A DNA stretch of 64,000 bases from NCBI GenBank assembly GCA_043808325.1, contig JAZDEY010000041.1, forward strand, positions 1 to 64,000, read 5' to 3'. A program made the translations under genes and the position numbers. Positions 41,659-49,619 of the stretch are shown piece after piece. Origin of the DNA: JAZDEY01 sp043808325 [NCBI: Candidatus Eiseniibacteriota bacterium] (GTDB lineage: Bacteria; Arandabacterota; Arandabacteria; Arandabacterales). The notes beneath the pieces were generated by a model. It saw only the letters and a program-made list of their open reading frames with translations. It ran no database searches and was not told the DNA's origin. Each line of letters begins with the position of its first letter. Position 1 is the stretch's first letter.

Positions 41659-43452
41659 TCACCGCCGAACAAGAATCACCGGGGATTTCGCTCGATAGAC
41701 ATCACCTGAACCCGCGGGTCTGGCTTCCGCTGCAACTATGTAGACGCCGACCGGGGCTTTCGATCCATCGTCATCCCGCCCGTCCCAGAAGGTGATCCTT
41801 GCCGACTCAATGAGGTCGCCATCGAGGAGCCTGCGGACCAGCCGCCCGTTGACGTCAACGATGCTGAGCCTCGCCTGACTGGGGCGCGGCACGCGGACCG
41901 AGATCGCGACGAGATCGCTCTGTCCATCGCCGTCGGGACTAAAGGTCGGCGGACTCACACTTAAGATGCTCTGCCCATCAGGAACAAAGAAGGACACGCT
42001 GTTCGCCTTCCCCGGACTGCCGCCTGCCGCGCCGTAATGCGGCGACCAATTGGCGGGCTCGGTGGACGGCCGCCTCGGATCGATCCGCTCAATCGAGATG
42101 CCGGGCCTGGACCAACGCTCGCCGTAGGCCACTGAGTCAACCACGGTCCCGAAGCCGTCCCGGATCACGATGGCATCCGCAAATCCGAGCGGACCGTCCA
42201 CATCGTTCAAAGTCGGCCAGCCGCCCTCGGGCCTGAGCGAGTTGATCTTCGCGGAATCCCCGTACACCCTGCGTAGAGCAGCTTCGTCCTCGACCAGGAC
42301 AAGCAAGCCCTGCGGGGCGAGGTCGTGCTCGTCGCTTATGATCCGCTTGGGCTTGCCGCCACTATCTTCGAGAGTCCAGTCCTTGATGTCGAGCGCTACA
42401 CCCGAGTGATTGAAGACCTCGATCCATTCGCACTCACTGCTCGAGGGCTTGAACATAATCTCGTTTACAACGATGGGTGGCGGCGGAAGCACCACGGTTG
42501 TGACGAGCGTATCGTTGGCACGAACCCTATCGGCTTCATACGTGAGCCATACCTTCGCCGAGTGAAGGCCTTCACCCGGATGCGGCAGCCTTACGACGAA
42601 TTTGGCTGTCCCATCGGGTGCAATCGGCGCATCTATTACGGAAATGGCGTTTGCAGTCCCGACCGCAGCTGCGATCTCACCTCCCGCGCCGCAGGGCTGG
42701 GCGCCGAGATTTGAGACGAGGCACACGAGGTCAAGGTCGGAACCCGAGGTCGATATGTAGCGTGATGGAGCAGCCTTAACGAGGGCAAGATCGCACGGTG
42801 GATGATTGAAGTCACCCGGAGACACTGTGGCGAACCCCGCGAAGTCTGACGAATTATCGTCGGTGTCTCGCCCATCAGGATCGCGTCCGATGCTCCAGCC
42901 TGAAGTGGGGCCGGCGACAGGCGCTGTCTCGTAGTATTCGGGATAGGTGAGATCGCCCCAGCCCACGACATCGGACCCGCCGCCAGGTGAAGTCAGGCGG
43001 CAAGCATCAGGGCCGTTCTGAAGATCGAGATCGGTGACGGCCTCGGGCTGGGGCACGACCAGTTCCTCGCCGACGACAAAGAACGAGTGCGGCCTTACGG
43101 TGTCGCCGGCCCCACCCGTCCATTCCAGCGTCCAGCGGTTTTCGTAGGAACCGTTTCCTGACTCGAGCCTCCATCCGTCAAGACACACGGCCTCGTCCGA
43201 CCCATTAAACACCTCCACAAACTCCAGACCGGCGTCCTTGCCTGGCGGATCGTACAGCACTTCATTGATCACAACACTCCGCGATCCACCAACAACTCCG
43301 ACAGGCCCCACGCCACCCGAAGCGCCGACCAGCCCAAGGGGCATAGGCAGCAACATCAAAGCCAGCAACAAGGCAGCAATATTCACACCGACGAAGTTGC
43401 GCTCAGAGTGCGGAGAGATTTCAAGCTTTGGTTTTCGTTCCCGTCGTCCCAT
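41659..43452 (-). CDS. secreted lamin-tail-domain protein with FlgD-type Ig C-terminus
   Basis: An exported protein of 597 residues. A signal anchor (about 25-45) is followed by a first lamin tail domain (V-I-N-E-V-L-Y-D-P-P-G, then E-F-V-E-V-F-N and D-G-W-R-L-E), a CARDB-like region, a second lamin tail domain (V-V-N-E-I-M-F-K-P, then C-E-W-I-E-V-F-N) and a C-terminal FlgD-like Ig (F-S-P-D-G-D-G, W-D-G-R-D-D-D-G, P-V-G-V-Y). This is a standard surface-protein layout in FCB-type bacteria, often with sorting signals. The ATG at 43452 is preferred to GTG codons just upstream. Its role is structural or adhesive by inference; no enzyme motif is seen. Confidence 0.82.
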   Translation of the reverse strand: MGRRERKPKLEISPHSERNFVGVNIAALLLALMLLPMPLGLVGASGGVGPVGVVGGSRSVVINEVLYDPPGKDAGLEFVEVFNGSDEAVCLDGWRLESGNGSYENRWTLEWTGGAGDTVRPHSFFVVGEELVVPQPEAVTDLDLQNGPDACRLTSPGGGSDVVGWGDLTYPEYYETAPVAGPTSGWSIGRDPDGRDTDDNSSDFAGFATVSPGDFNHPPCDLALVKAAPSRYISTSGSDLDLVCLVSNLGAQPCGAGGEIAAAVGTANAISVIDAPIAPDGTAKFVVRLPHPGEGLHSAKVWLTYEADRVRANDTLVTTVVLPPPPIVVNEIMFKPSSSECEWIEVFNHSGVALDIKDWTLEDSGGKPKRIISDEHDLAPQGLLVLVEDEAALRRVYGDSAKINSLRPEGGWPTLNDVDGPLGFADAIVIRDGFGTVVDSVAYGERWSRPGISIERIDPRRPSTEPANWSPHYGAAGGSPGKANSVSFFVPDGQSILSVSPPTFSPDGDGQSDLVAISVRVPRPSQARLSIVDVNGRLVRRLLDGDLIESARITFWDGRDDDGSKAPVGVYIVAAEARPAGSGDVYRAKSPVILVRR

Positions 43453-43494
43453 CCACCCCACCACTCCACCCCATCACCAATTCCACTAATTCCA

Positions 43495-43523
43495 TTTATG
43501 CCACGTCTCTGATCTGATGTCAA
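43495..43523 (-). promoter_or_regulatory. promoter for the lamin-tail protein gene
   Basis: On the - strand, TTGACA (43523-43518) and CATAAA (43500-43495) are separated by 17 bases. The -35 box is perfect and the -10 is a 4/6 match. It lies in the 121-base gap between this gene and the DMT transporter, about 43 bases before the ATG. Confidence 0.5.
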
Positions 43524-43573
43524 GCTAGTTGTGCCCTATTTTAGGCTCGATATCACCTGAGATTACCTGGGGC

Positions 43574-44455
43574 CTAAACGGGCTTGTAAGTGATCAGTAC
43601 AATGCCGGCGATTGCGAGTGCCGAGGCCGCGATCTTGCGGCGCGTCAGCGGCTCCTTGAGAAAGATTGAGGCAAGGAGCAGCACATAGATGGTGCTTGTC
43701 TGGTTGAGGATTGCCGCAGCTCCGGCCTTGGTGTATTTCATGCCTGCGACCCAGCAGATCAGCGCAAGATAGGATCCCAGGAGTGTGCCCGGGAGCGAGA
43801 ACTTCCACCGTCCGGTGGGCCGGAAAACCGCGAAAGTCTCACGTCTCCGGCGGGATACCAGGGCGGCGGGGAGCATAACGGCCAGGCTCGCAACCTGGCG
43901 CATCATGGTGGCCCAAAGCACCGGCGACCGGTTGAGGACCGGCTTCGCAATCACGATTCCAAAAGCGACGGTAGCCATAGCCAGCACACCACAGACCACC
44001 CCAACCGCTATCTGGCGTGGAGTCGCCCCCTTGGGCGGCTCATGCCGGGCGGCCACGAGCACACCGGTCACCACAAGCGCCATACCCGCATACTGCCGGG
44101 TCCCAAGCCGCTCGCCGAGCAGTAGAAAAGCCGTCAGCACGACAAAGGGCGAATAGAGCGAATCGACAATCGCCGCGATGCCCGCCCCGATCCGATTGAG
44201 GCTTGCATGAAACAAGGTGTCCGAGATCGCGATGCCGATGATGCCGCTCGCGAAAAGGATCAGGTAGTCGGCAAGGGGCACGGCAGGAACTATCGGTTGG
44301 CCTGCAATCAGGACCGTCAGCACCAGGAGCGGAGACGATACCGCGACCCGGAAGAGATTCAAGTCGAAGGGTGAGATGGTCTCCCCGGACTTCTTGAGGA
44401 AGATGACGGCCACACCCCAGACGACGGCCGCCGCAAGCGAAAAGAGCTCACCCAT
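43574..44455 (-). CDS. EamA/DMT-superfamily transporter
   Basis: An integral membrane protein of 293 residues with about ten hydrophobic helices in two EamA repeats. The second repeat begins near 150, and the G-S-Y-L-A-L-I-C-W-V-A-G segment with the later L-N-Q-T-S-T-I-Y-V-L-L-L-A-S-I-F-L-K-E-P-L-T is the typical EamA C-terminal signature (often ending in E-x-x-T). Such proteins export amino acids or metabolites. The substrate cannot be predicted. A final K-P-V ends the chain. AGGA precedes the ATG. Confidence 0.9.
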   Translation of the reverse strand: MGELFSLAAAVVWGVAVIFLKKSGETISPFDLNLFRVAVSSPLLVLTVLIAGQPIVPAVPLADYLILFASGIIGIAISDTLFHASLNRIGAGIAAIVDSLYSPFVVLTAFLLLGERLGTRQYAGMALVVTGVLVAARHEPPKGATPRQIAVGVVCGVLAMATVAFGIVIAKPVLNRSPVLWATMMRQVASLAVMLPAALVSRRRRETFAVFRPTGRWKFSLPGTLLGSYLALICWVAGMKYTKAGAAAILNQTSTIYVLLLASIFLKEPLTRRKIAASALAIAGIVLITYKPV

Positions 44456-44518
44456 TCAGATTCCTATTCAGTTTCCATTTCGGTCTCTATGCAACTCCGT
44501 TCAAATCCTGTCCAGCCT

Positions 44519-45592
44519 CTACCCAAACACGCCGGTGATGCGCTGGCCGCAGTACTTGCAGCGCGCAGTACCGTGATCGCCGTGATCGCCGTGATTGCCG
44601 GGATCGCTCTCAATCACAAGGTTGTTGGCAATCAGGGAGAAGTGATAGCGGCCGATTACCACGCGGCCGCACTTGGGGCAGTAGGTATTCTCGCCGGGAT
44701 GGCCCGGGACGTTGCCGGTATATACGTAAAGCAGTCCCACGTCGAAACCGATCTGCCGAATGCGGTCCAGGGTCTCGACCGGGGTGCACGGGACATTCTC
44801 AAGATCACGATAGGGCATGAAGCGGGTGACGTGCCAGGGTGTCCGCTTGCCGAGGCCGGTTGCGATCCAGGTGGCGAGCCTTCCCATCTCGACGTCGCTG
44901 TCGTTGAGCCCGGGAATGACGTTGGTCACAACCTCGACGTGCATGTCCCACCTGCTCTTGGCCCGCAAGGCGTTCTCCAAGATCGGCTGATAATCATCGA
45001 CCGCGGCGACCTTGGAGTAGAACTCCTGCGAGAAGCCCTTGATGTCCACTCGGAAGACATCGACGTGGGGTCCGATGAGATCGAGCGCGGCCTTGGTCAT
45101 GTAGCCGTTGGTGACATAGGTGGTGAGGAGCCCCTCCTTCTTCGCCAATACACTTGTGCGGACCGTGTATTCCAGCCACATGGTGGGCTCATTATAGGTC
45201 CAGGATATCCCTGTCACATTTTCCTGCTTCGCCAGGGCAACGACCTCTCGAGGCTCCATGAATTGAGTGCGCCCGGCCGCAATCTCGCAGGGCTTCTCGT
45301 GGGCGATCTCCCAGTTCTGACATCCTATGCAGCGCATATTGCAGCCGAGACTTCCGAGGGAGAGCCATTTGGAACCGGGCAAGAAATGGAAGATGGGTTT
45401 GGCCTCAATCGGGGCAATCATCTTGGTGGAGACTTCGCCGAAGACCGTGCCGTAGATTCGGCCGCGGCGATTCTTGCGCGTGCAGCACCAGCCCCAACCG
45501 CCCTCGCGAATCACGCAGCGGCGCTCGCAGATCACGCAGCGGGCGCTCCCGTCCTGAAGCGTCTCGTACAGGGCAGAGTGGACCTCAGCCAT
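44519..45592 (-). CDS. amrS: AmmeMemoRadiSam-system radical SAM enzyme (AmrS)
   Basis: A radical SAM enzyme of 357 residues. The N-terminal Cys-rich region (C-V-I-C-E-R-R-C, then C-C) precedes the radical SAM motif C-N-M-R-C-I-G-C (CxxxCxxC) around 90-97. A core of T-Y-N-E-P-T and N-V-I-P-G-L-N-D segments follows. The C-terminus carries zinc-ribbon cysteines (C-P-K-C-G, C-K-Y-C-G) with an H-G-D repeat between them. AmrS proteins usually neighbour MEMO1/AMMECR1 homologues, which are absent here. The function is unknown in general. It overlaps the GNAT gene stop by 8 bases. Confidence 0.85.
   Translation of the reverse strand: MAEVHSALYETLQDGSARCVICERRCVIREGGWGWCCTRKNRRGRIYGTVFGEVSTKMIAPIEAKPIFHFLPGSKWLSLGSLGCNMRCIGCQNWEIAHEKPCEIAAGRTQFMEPREVVALAKQENVTGISWTYNEPTMWLEYTVRTSVLAKKEGLLTTYVTNGYMTKAALDLIGPHVDVFRVDIKGFSQEFYSKVAAVDDYQPILENALRAKSRWDMHVEVVTNVIPGLNDSDVEMGRLATWIATGLGKRTPWHVTRFMPYRDLENVPCTPVETLDRIRQIGFDVGLLYVYTGNVPGHPGENTYCPKCGRVVIGRYHFSLIANNLVIESDPGNHGDHGDHGTARCKYCGQRITGVFG
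44573..44605. repeat. short tandem repeat inside amrS
   Basis: About three imperfect 9-base units based on GTGATCGCC lie inside the amrS coding sequence, giving H-G-D repeated in the protein between two zinc-ribbon Cys pairs. Copy number variation here would stay in frame. Confidence 0.6.
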
Positions 45593-46592
45593 GTCGGACT
45601 CCAGTCAGGCGCCGCCTCTTGGGCCTCCCGCGGCCATTCGCGGGTCTCCGGCCCCTCGCAGCTCCCCCACGACGCAAGGCCTCGGGATCCGCATACTCAA
45701 GCACCAACTGGCCCATGCTGTCCTTCCGCCTGAATCCGCCGCTCTCGACAAGTTTCGGGTAGTGTCTACTGGGAATCGAGATTGAGGAGTACTCGTGGCC
45801 GCGCATTTTGGCCAGATAGACAGCGTTCCGCGCGAGCCGCCTGATGGCTTCCGGATCGCCATCGACAAACCCTAAGGTGATCGATCTGTCATTGACCTCA
45901 TAGGTGTAGACGGCGACCCCGGTGATCCTTCCGGATCTCCTGGCCACCATCACGTTCCTCGTCTTGACGAGCCCCCTGAGGAGCTCCGGCGTCAGCTCTT
46001 TAAAGACCCAGCCGTGCCCCACGAGGCCCGATGAAAGCTCGAGGAACTTGGATCGGCGCATGAACTCCAGGATCTCCCGGGCATCCGCCGGACGCGCGAA
46101 CTCCCCCCATAGTTTTCCCTTCCGGGACTTCTGCCAGTAGTAGCGGCGGCGGGTGGCAATCCGGAAACCGAATTTGTCGCCGATGTGCCGGCTGGCCCGG
46201 TTGCCGGCGCCGGTGCAATACCGCACGGCCCTGGGCTTAAGCTTCTTCAAGGTGCGCAAAACTTCAACATTGATGGCGCGGGCTATCCCTGCGCCTCGAT
46301 AACGAGGATCGACCCTCAAGCCCTCAAGCCAAATCTCGCCCCGGCCGAAATCGGTCACCTTAGCAAGGCCCACGGCGACGCCGCCGAGCTCGGCCACGAT
46401 AAGCCGACCGTGCTTCTCCCCGATCCACCTCGCCCAGACCCTGGGTATGAAATCTCCATACTGCCCCCAGGTCTTCCGCGTGAAGGCGAAAACCGCGCGG
46501 CTGTCGCCCGGGCGGGCATCCCGCAGCCGGAGACCCTTGGGGCCCCCCCCGCGCCGGCCCTTCGTTCCGGGCTTCCTTTCTCTCGTCTTCAA
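45585..46592 (-). CDS. GNAT-family acetyltransferase (probably tandem domain)
   Basis: An N-acyltransferase of 335 residues. The N-terminal GNAT domain (about 20-150) has the acetyl-CoA loop R-G-A-G-I-A-R preceded by L-R-V-D-P-R-Y. A second, less conserved half (about 160-305) with G-Y/T-Y-E-V-N-D-R-S-I-T-L-G-F-V-D-G looks like a degenerate GNAT copy. The C-terminal 30 residues are very basic (R-G-R-R-P, P-K-R-R-R), which might bind nucleic acid. The start is TTG with a weak site, 16 bases after the stop of the selenoprotein gene. The substrate is unknown. Confidence 0.82.
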   Translation of the reverse strand: MKTRERKPGTKGRRGGGPKGLRLRDARPGDSRAVFAFTRKTWGQYGDFIPRVWARWIGEKHGRLIVAELGGVAVGLAKVTDFGRGEIWLEGLRVDPRYRGAGIARAINVEVLRTLKKLKPRAVRYCTGAGNRASRHIGDKFGFRIATRRRYYWQKSRKGKLWGEFARPADAREILEFMRRSKFLELSSGLVGHGWVFKELTPELLRGLVKTRNVMVARRSGRITGVAVYTYEVNDRSITLGFVDGDPEAIRRLARNAVYLAKMRGHEYSSISIPSRHYPKLVESGGFRRKDSMGQLVLEYADPEALRRGGAARGRRPANGRGRPKRRRLTGVRHG

Positions 46593-46608
46593 TCTCTATG
46601 CTGCTTTC

Positions 46609-46839
46609 TTATTTCTTAAGCAAAGCCTCGAGGCGCTCCTTGTCAAAACCTACGACGATCTCGCCGTCCACGTCGATCACAGGCACGCCCATCTGACCGG
46701 ATTTCTTTACCAACTCGTCGCGGGCAGCCGCATCAACCGAAACATCAACCTGCTCATATGCAACCTTCTTGCCGTCAAGGAACTCCTTGGCGAACTTGCA
46801 CCAAGGTCAAGTCGGTGTCGAATAGACCTTCACTTTCAT
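46609..46839 (-). CDS. selenocysteine-containing glutaredoxin-like protein (in-frame TGA)
   Basis: A thioredoxin-fold redox protein of 76 residues that conventional calling misses. It starts M-K-V-K-V-Y-S-T-P-T, then TGA (46809-46807), then P-W-C-K-F-A-K. The in-frame stop takes the first position of a CPWC-type active site (U-P-W-C). After it the frame stays open for 65 codons with the family's cis-Pro loop G-V-P-V-I and a terminal helix (E-R-L-E-A-L-L-K-K), ending in TAA at 46609-46611. It closely matches the known 'Uxx-star' glutaredoxin-like (seleno)protein family. The ATG overlaps the rsmI TGA as ATGA and has GGAGAACC upstream. A SECIS-like hairpin follows the TGA, and selB is encoded at 51455-53350. 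Confidence 0.88.
46772..46793 (-). promoter_or_regulatory. candidate bacterial SECIS element
   Basis: In the RNA sense, 46789-46785 (CAAGG) pairs with 46780-46776 (CCUUG) around the tetraloop AGUU. Beyond a 1x1 mismatch, UCG at 46793-46791 pairs with CGG at 46774-46772. The loop begins 22 bases after the UGA and has G among its first two bases. These features match the published bSECIS rules (16-37 bases, G in the loop). A competing hairpin (CCUUGG/CCAAGG, 46806-46785) also exists. Confidence 0.7.
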
Positions 46840-47726
46840 CGCGGTTCTCCTTTCCCGTCCTGCGGCCGCTGAGGCAAGACCCCGGCGAGGGCGCGATAGA
46901 TCTCGCCGCCCTGCTTGCCGTACTTCTTCTCTACGATCTTGGCGGCTTCGGTCTTCTTGGTCCCGCTTCTGACCAAAGCCAACGCTTCGTTCACTGCCTC
47001 TTCGAAAGATACACCGGCGCAAGCTCTCCGACCGGCGCCGGCTTCAACCGCCCCCTCGCAGACGATCACGAACTCACCCAGAGGTTTGGTCGCGGTGAAT
47101 TTCGCCATAAAAGATGAGACACTCCCCTTGGCTATGTCCTCATGCAGCTTGGTGATCTCTCGCGCAATCACGCACTGTCGGTCTCCCAGGATCTCCTTGA
47201 TGTCCGCCAGGCACTCACGGAGGCGGTGTGGCGCCTCGAAGAAGACCAGTTGGCGCGAGTCTTCGGAGAGCTCCTGAAGCCTCTGCCTTCGCTTGGATCC
47301 CCTTCGGGGAAGAAATCCTTCGAAAACGAATCGCGCCTCCTCCATACCGGAGACCGACACACCTGCGATAGCGGCACTGGCGCCGGGCACGGGCACGATT
47401 GGGAAACCGCGTTTCCAGACGCTATCCACAAGCCTCCTCCCGGGGTCCGATACACCGGGGGTCCCGGCTTCGGCAACCAGCGCGACGCTCTTGCCCTTGC
47501 TTAAGAGGTCGAGGATCACCTCCCCCATCCTTCCTGCATTTTCCTCGCGGTAACTCGAGACCCGCGTCCTGATACCATAGTGATCCAGAAGATTCCTCGT
47601 CTTTCTCACGTTCTCGGAAACTATCGCGTCGGCGCCGCCCAGAACGTCCAGCGCGCGAAGTGTAATGTCCTTGAGATTGCCGATTGGAGTTGCCACTACA
47701 TACAAGGAACCATGGTGGTGAGACAT
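46836..47726 (-). CDS. rsmI: 16S rRNA C1402 2'-O-methyltransferase
   Basis: A SAM-dependent methyltransferase of the tetrapyrrole-methylase fold, 296 residues, modifying C1402 of 16S rRNA. Family motifs: Y-V-V-A-T-P-I-G-N-L-K-D-I-T at the start, then A-L-V-A-E-A-G-T-P-G-V-S-D-P-G, P-G-A-S-A, and V-F-F-E-A-P-H-R. The last 55 residues form the RsmI C-terminal helical domain with K-K-T-E-A-A-K-I-V-E-K. Its stop overlaps the ATG of the seleno-glutaredoxin gene, so the latter depends on its translation. Confidence 0.96.
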   Translation of the reverse strand: MSHHHGSLYVVATPIGNLKDITLRALDVLGGADAIVSENVRKTRNLLDHYGIRTRVSSYREENAGRMGEVILDLLSKGKSVALVAEAGTPGVSDPGRRLVDSVWKRGFPIVPVPGASAAIAGVSVSGMEEARFVFEGFLPRRGSKRRQRLQELSEDSRQLVFFEAPHRLRECLADIKEILGDRQCVIAREITKLHEDIAKGSVSSFMAKFTATKPLGEFVIVCEGAVEAGAGRRACAGVSFEEAVNEALALVRSGTKKTEAAKIVEKKYGKQGGEIYRALAGVLPQRPQDGKGEPR

Positions 47727-47741
47727 TGGGTTCGGGCGAGC

Positions 47742-47918
47742 CTATTTCTGCTTGTCCAACATCAAATGCTCGAGAAGCCGTTCCTGCTCCTCGGCGAGCT
47801 CCCTAGCCTTGACAAAGTCCCCCTTCTCAAGCGCGGCCTGCATCTTCTTGTCTATCCCTTCAATCTTCCGAGCAAGCGACCTGTCCGGCCTATCGTTGGT
47901 CCTTTTCAATTTAGCCAT
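47742..47918 (-). CDS. small UvrB/UvrC-motif-like protein
   Basis: A 58-residue protein too short for standard calls. It reads M-A-K-L-K-R-T-N-D-R, then a helical, charged region with A-L-E-K-G-D-F-V-K-A-R-E-L-A-E-E-Q, which resembles the UVR motif of UvrB/UvrC and of stress-related adaptor proteins. AGGAGG lies upstream of the ATG. It is between recJ and rsmI, with the rsmI start 15 bases after its stop. The function is unknown; a DNA-repair or chaperone-adaptor link is only suggested by the motif and by recJ next to it. Confidence 0.72.
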   Translation of the reverse strand: MAKLKRTNDRPDRSLARKIEGIDKKMQAALEKGDFVKARELAEEQERLLEHLMLDKQK

Positions 47919-47942
47919 GTCGCCTGACTCCTGCCTCCTTTC

Positions 47943-49607
47943 CTACTTTGTCTTCTTCCAGTCGACGACGTCCATCACTCGCATGCTGCCATCGGCAAAG
48001 GGGCTGACAACAAAACTCAGTTTGTCTCCAGGCGTCGCTACTCTCTCCGACGAGAGCATCCCTCCGCTTAAGATTACCTCACCCAACCTCCAGCTTCCAT
48101 CAATCTCTTTAATCATACTCCCGTCCACATTTTCAAGCAGAAAAACCGGTTTCCTGTTTTCTTCGCCGAAGGGTTCGATCGCGAGCAAGGACTTGAAACT
48201 CGCAGGGTTCAGGTCGCCGACCTCAAGTCTGCCGTCTATCGTGATCTCTTTCCGAATCACCTCGGGGTCGATCTTCCGGTCGAGATAGTCCATGAAAGCT
48301 TCTCGGAACTCGGGAATCTTCGCGCGTTCGATCGAGAAGCCGGCCGCCTGCTTGTGACCGCCGAATCCGATGAAGAACCGTTTGTTTGCGGCGAGCGCAT
48401 CCACAAGATCGACTCCCTTGGGGGCTCGCGCTTCACCCACGCCGATCTCTCCCTTCATCGAAATTATCACAACCGGCTTATAGAACTCCTCAGCCACCCT
48501 GGCGGCGCAGAAGCCCACGGTCTTGTTGGGGAGATGCTCTTCCACCAGCACTATGGTCTTTCCGGTGGCGGCGCCGCTCGAGGCCACGCGTTCGCGCACC
48601 TTCTCATACGCTTTCCTTGCCTTCTCCTTCTTGCGCTCGCATTCCGTCACCAGAGACGAGAGGATCTCCTCGGCATCGTCCTCCTCGGTAGAAAGCAGCA
48701 GTTCACATCCGAGATTTCCGCCCTCATACGACCTAGCCGACCCGAGGATCGGGATGATCTTGGAGAGAACCTCGGTCATCGTCGATTCCTGATCGACCCA
48801 TATATGTGACTTGAGAACTCCGAAGGGAACCACGCGCTCGCTCAAGAGGTGCCTGACCCCGTGGTAGACGATTACGCGGTTCTCGCCCACAAGCGGCACC
48901 CGGTCCGCGAAACTGCCGAGGGCAGCCATGCCCAGCATGCCCTCGAGTGACGGAGGGCTTGCCACCCGGCGGTAGCTAGCGGCGAAAGCCTCCATGAACC
49001 TGTAGGCCACGCCGCATCCGGCAAGGTCCCTGAAGCCGTACTTCGAATCGTGGCGCTTGGCGTCGATTACGGCGACCGCAGCCGGGAGTTCCTCCGGGGG
49101 TTCGTGATGATCGGTGACGATCGTATCTATGCCGAGCGACTTGGCATAGGCGATCTCTGCTCTGGCGCTTATACCGCAATCGACCGTGATCAGAAGCCTG
49201 GTGCCCAGCCGCTTGAAGCTATCGACAAGCCGCCTGGAAAGTCCCAACCCCTCGGTAGGCGAATCGGGGATGTAGTAGGCTACGTCGGCTCCGATCTCCT
49301 TCAAGGAGCCGAAGACGATCGTGGTGGCCGTTATGCCGTCGACGTCATCGTGACCCAAGACGACGATATGGTCGTCGTTCGCGACCGCCTGAACGAGTTT
49401 CTCGGTAGCAGCGTCCATATCCGGCAGTCGCAGCGGGTCGCCGAGATCATCCAGGCAGGGCTCGAGGAATCCGCGGGCGGCCTCCTCCTTCTTGAACCCC
49501 CGCGCGACAAGTACGGTCGCGACGAGTTCAGAGAGGCCAAGCCCGTATTCAAGCCGCTTGACGTTCGATTTATCTACAGTGGCTAATTTCCAGTGAGCCT
49601 TGGCCAT
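47943..49607 (-). CDS. recJ: single-stranded-DNA-specific 5'-3' exonuclease RecJ
   Basis: A DHH-family nuclease of 554 residues. Metal-site motifs in order: G-H-D-D-V-D-G-I near 82, the DHH box V-T-D-H-H-E-P-P near 163, and the DHHA1 C-terminal G-F-G-G-H-K-Q-A-A-G. It processes single-stranded DNA in recombination and mismatch repair in the cytoplasm. The length is normal for RecJ. It lies 12 bases downstream of the threonine aldolase and is followed by the UVR-motif small protein. Confidence 0.95.
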   Translation of the reverse strand: MAKAHWKLATVDKSNVKRLEYGLGLSELVATVLVARGFKKEEAARGFLEPCLDDLGDPLRLPDMDAATEKLVQAVANDDHIVVLGHDDVDGITATTIVFGSLKEIGADVAYYIPDSPTEGLGLSRRLVDSFKRLGTRLLITVDCGISARAEIAYAKSLGIDTIVTDHHEPPEELPAAVAVIDAKRHDSKYGFRDLAGCGVAYRFMEAFAASYRRVASPPSLEGMLGMAALGSFADRVPLVGENRVIVYHGVRHLLSERVVPFGVLKSHIWVDQESTMTEVLSKIIPILGSARSYEGGNLGCELLLSTEEDDAEEILSSLVTECERKKEKARKAYEKVRERVASSGAATGKTIVLVEEHLPNKTVGFCAARVAEEFYKPVVIISMKGEIGVGEARAPKGVDLVDALAANKRFFIGFGGHKQAAGFSIERAKIPEFREAFMDYLDRKIDPEVIRKEITIDGRLEVGDLNPASFKSLLAIEPFGEENRKPVFLLENVDGSMIKEIDGSWRLGEVILSGGMLSSERVATPGDKLSFVVSPFADGSMRVMDVVDWKKTK

Positions 49608-49619
49608 GCTTAAGCTTCG

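Noticed and set aside
44490-44520. T-loop-like CCGTTCAAATCC on the + strand, suggesting a tRNA end
   Set aside because: The flanks do not pair into a T stem or acceptor stem and no anticodon arm is found upstream.
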